64,000 nucleotides of DNA from JANPIX01 sp031425195 (GTDB taxonomy: Bacteria; Pseudomonadota; Alphaproteobacteria; Rhodobacterales; Rhodobacteraceae). Location of the stretch: the NCBI GenBank assembly GCA_031425195.1, contig JANPIX010000017.1:124001-188000 (forward strand), given 5' to 3'. The position numbers and the translations under genes were made by a program. The notes below the pieces were generated by a model, which searched no databases, was not told the DNA's origin, and saw only the letters and a program-made list of their open reading frames with translations. The stretch's first letter is position 1; every line of letters begins with the position of its first letter. This document shows, in pieces, positions 62,060 to 64,000 of this stretch.

Positions 62060-62478
62060 CCACCGCGAAAGACCTGATTGCAGCACTTGATCTGGCCCCC
62101 CATCCCGAGGGGGGCTGGTTCCGGCAAACCTGGGTCGCAGATGCGCCCGGTCGGCCTTCAGGGACATGCATCTATTTCCTGTTACAGGCGGGCGGGTCCA
62201 GCCACTGGCACCGGGTCGACGCCACGGAAATCTGGCATTTTCACAGTGGCGCGCCCTTGGTGCTGCGCATTGCCGAAACTGGCGCCGGGCCAGCACAGCG
62301 GATCAGCCTCGGCCCCGATGTCATGGCGGGCGACATGCCGCAGGCCATTGTCCCGAAAGGATGGTGGCAGGCGGCGGTGACCACTGGCGACTGGACGCTG
62401 GTCAGTTGCACTGTCAGCCCCGGATTTGATTTTGCGGGCTTTGACCTTGCGCCGCCGGGATTCGACATTCCGGGTTAG
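62056..62478 (+). CDS. Cupin-family protein (DUF985/Cupin_5)
   Basis: 140 residues, GTG start overlapping the eno stop (GTGA). DUF985 blocks: LDLAPHPEGGWFRQTW, SSHWHRVDATEIWHFHSGAPL (metal-binding His/Glu of the cupin) and IVPKGWWQAA. The reaction is unknown; related plant and bacterial proteins have been linked to sugar epimerisation, without proof here. Confidence 0.82.
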   Translation: MTTAKDLIAALDLAPHPEGGWFRQTWVADAPGRPSGTCIYFLLQAGGSSHWHRVDATEIWHFHSGAPLVLRIAETGAGPAQRISLGPDVMAGDMPQAIVPKGWWQAAVTTGDWTLVSCTVSPGFDFAGFDLAPPGFDIPG

Positions 62479-62569
62479 CCTGCGGCCTGCCATTGTATCG
62501 GGCACAAGTTTGAAATGGCCCCGCATGCCCGGATGCCGTAAGCCGCCTGCAATCAATAGGCAGACGTCC

Positions 62570-63493
62570 ATGGCCGATCCCGTTCCCTCCCCGCTCCCGA
62601 AAAACGAAGACAGCCCGCGCGGGTTTGCCTTTGCGCTGACCGCCTATTTCATATGGGGGTTTCTGCCCGTGTATATGAAGGCGATGGCGCATATGCCCGC
62701 CGCAGAGGTGATCGCCCACCGCATCATCTGGTCAGTGCCGATTGCCGGTCTGGTTCTGCTGGTCCTTGGACGGACTGCCGAACTGCGGGTCGCGATCCGC
62801 ACCCCCAGAATGCTTGGAATGGCGGCGCTTACAGCGCTGATCATCTCGGTCAACTGGGGCATCTATGTCTGGGCGATCCAGTCAGGCCATGCGCTTGACG
62901 CGGCACTGGGCTATTACATAAACCCGTTGTTCAGCATCTTTCTGGGGGCCGTCCTCCTTGGCGAGCGGTTGGACAGGATCCAGAAGGCCGCCATCGCGCT
63001 GGCCACTTTGGCCGTCATCGTGCTCACCATCGACGCCGGGCGGCTGCCTTTCGTCGCCCTTGCGCTGACGTTCAGCTGGGCCGCCTATGCGTTTCTGAAA
63101 AAGCAGCTTCCGATCGGCCCCAATCAGGGCTTCATGCTGGAGGTGCTGATCCTGCTTCCCCTGGCACTTGGTTACACCGCATGGCTGATCGGGCGGGGCG
63201 AATCGCATTTCTGGGTTGGCAATCCTGTGGACACGATCCTGCTGCTGGGCTGCGGTCTGATCACTGCTGTCCCGTTGATGATGTATGCCAACGGCGCGAA
63301 ACTGCTGCGCCTGTCGACCATCGGCATCCTGCAATACATCGCACCCACGATGATCTTCCTGACGGCGGTGTTCATTTTCGGCGAACCGTTCGGAAGCGCG
63401 CGGATGATCGCCTTTCCGATGATCTGGGCGGCACTGGCGCTTTATACATTCGCTCTTGTCCGGCAGGCCCGGCTCAGGCCGCAGGCCGACTGA
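62570..63493 (+). CDS. rarD: RarD-like EamA transporter
   Basis: 307 residues, about ten helices. The RarD subfamily opening GFAFALTAYFIWGFLPVYMKAM and HRIIWSVP, then NWGIYVWAIQSGHALDAALGYYINPL, identify it (chloramphenicol-sensitivity/RarD type). Start at the ATG at 62570, 91 bp after the cupin gene. Its 3' end overlaps the convergent anmK 3' end by 20 bp. Confidence 0.88.
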   Translation: MADPVPSPLPKNEDSPRGFAFALTAYFIWGFLPVYMKAMAHMPAAEVIAHRIIWSVPIAGLVLLVLGRTAELRVAIRTPRMLGMAALTALIISVNWGIYVWAIQSGHALDAALGYYINPLFSIFLGAVLLGERLDRIQKAAIALATLAVIVLTIDAGRLPFVALALTFSWAAYAFLKKQLPIGPNQGFMLEVLILLPLALGYTAWLIGRGESHFWVGNPVDTILLLGCGLITAVPLMMYANGAKLLRLSTIGILQYIAPTMIFLTAVFIFGEPFGSARMIAFPMIWAALALYTFALVRQARLRPQAD

Positions 63494-64000
63494 TCTGCCC
63501 ACCCGCAATGGCCGCCGACACCCCCGTGGTGCTGGGGGCCGATGTGGGCAGGCCGCGCATCACCCGCACGGCAAGATAGGCAAAGGCCTGCGCTTCCAGC
63601 ATGTCGCCATTCAGCCCCACATGTTCCACCGGATAAACCGGTGCCGGGATCGCATTGGCCAGCATCTGCATCAGCGTGCCGTTCAGCCGTCCACCACCGG
63701 TGATCAGCATCTGTGACACGGGCTGCGGGAAATACCCGATCCCACGCCGCACCGCGGCTGCGGCAGCGGCGGTCAGGGTGGCGGCTGCATCCGCGTCGGA
63801 CAAATGTGCCACGGCACCGATCAGGTTCGAAAAATCGTCGCGGTCCAAGGACTTGGGCGGGGCGCGAAAGAAATAGGCCTGATCCATGAACCGCGCGAGC
63901 ACACCGCCATCCGGCTGTCCGCTGGCGGCAAGCCTGCCGCCGTCATCCCGGCTTTCGCCGCGCCGCACCATCATCAGATCATTCACAGGCGCGTTGGCCG
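63474..64000 (-). CDS. anmK: Anhydro-N-acetylmuramic acid kinase (C-terminal part, runs off window)
   Basis: About 175 C-terminal residues. The frame is open to the window edge, reading NAPVNDLMM at its start, so the gene begins to the right of 64000. It has the family blocks GGVLARFMDQAYFFRAPPKSLDRDDF, TLTAAAAAAV and the ATP-site LITGGGRLNGTLMQML with GLNGDMLEAQAFAYLAVR. Phosphorylates 1,6-anhydro-MurNAc during cell-wall recycling. Overlaps rarD tail to tail. Confidence 0.93.
   Translation of the reverse strand, partial: ANAPVNDLMMVRRGESRDDGGRLAASGQPDGGVLARFMDQAYFFRAPPKSLDRDDFSNLIGAVAHLSDADAAATLTAAAAAAVRRGIGYFPQPVSQMLITGGGRLNGTLMQMLANAIPAPVYPVEHVGLNGDMLEAQAFAYLAVRVMRGLPTSAPSTTGVSAAIAGGQISRPAA

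Noticed and set aside
1..64000. pucBA (LH2), pufC, tRNA/rRNA genes, CRISPR arrays, transposases
   Set aside because: I looked for these and saw no supporting sequence in the window.

Overview
The window is GC-rich, has no visible insertion sequences, tRNA or rRNA genes or CRISPR arrays, and is dominated by a complete photosynthesis gene cluster (about 1.4-44.2 kb). A purple-bacterial type 2 reaction centre, the spheroidene-type carotenoid gene set, pufQ and pufX, the PpsR/AerR regulator pair and the Rhodobacter-like gene order together indicate an alphaproteobacterium of the Rhodobacterales. Oxygen-dependent AcsF is present without BchE in the window, which suggests an aerobic anoxygenic phototroph of the Roseobacter/Loktanella kind. 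The genus cannot be fixed from the window alone.

Layout. 1-11.6 kb (minus strand): crtEF-bchCXYZ-pufQBALMX, the classic superoperon, followed by a terminator and the 5' part of dxs. 11.65-14.06 kb: crtDC (plus). 14.06-17.2 kb: crtIB and tspO (minus). 17.3-21.6 kb: crtA-bchIDO (plus). 21.65-28.0 kb (minus): aerR-ppsR and bchG-orf428-bchP-idi. 28.2-44.2 kb (plus): bchFNBHLM-lhaA-puhABC-bciE-acsF-puhE-hemA-cycA. Together these encode 5-aminolevulinate synthase, Mg-chelatase, the methyltransferase, the aerobic cyclase, both nitrogenase-like reductases, the tail enzymes of bacteriochlorophyll a, the spheroidene pathway, the L/M/H reaction centre, LH1, PufX, assembly factors, and cytochrome c2 as the likely soluble donor. 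No pufC, LH2 (puc), bchE or bchJ gene is present.

Five control regions carry paired TGT-N12-ACA palindromes, the known PpsR/CrtJ target: bchC, crtE/crtD, crtI/crtA, bchG and aerR/bchF. So the repressor encoded at 25.7-27.1 kb has its likely regulon laid out around it. The superoperon and the bchF-cycA operon are dense, with many 1-11 bp stop/start overlaps. RNA hairpins flank pufB, pufA and pufX.

44.2-52.5 kb: a polyol (sorbitol/mannitol) catabolic operon in smo/mtl order: HAD phosphatase, SorC-type regulator smoC, ABC transporter smoEFGK, sorbitol dehydrogenase smoS and mannitol dehydrogenase mtlK. It has a palindromic operator at the smoE promoter and a terminator after mtlK. 52.6-64 kb: ordinary chromosomal genes: katG, the B12-dependent ribonucleotide reductase nrdJ, a Fur-family regulator, two EamA exporters (one RarD-like), enolase, a cupin, and the C-terminal part of anmK running off the right edge.

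The points most worth a second look are the hairpin/terminator directly in front of dxs, two in-frame starts of aerR matching long and short isoforms, the bciE-acsF coupled pair, a Rhodobacter-like pufX with a tailed cytochrome c2, the missing upstream start for crtC, and a DnaA box plus an NrdR-like box upstream of nrdJ.
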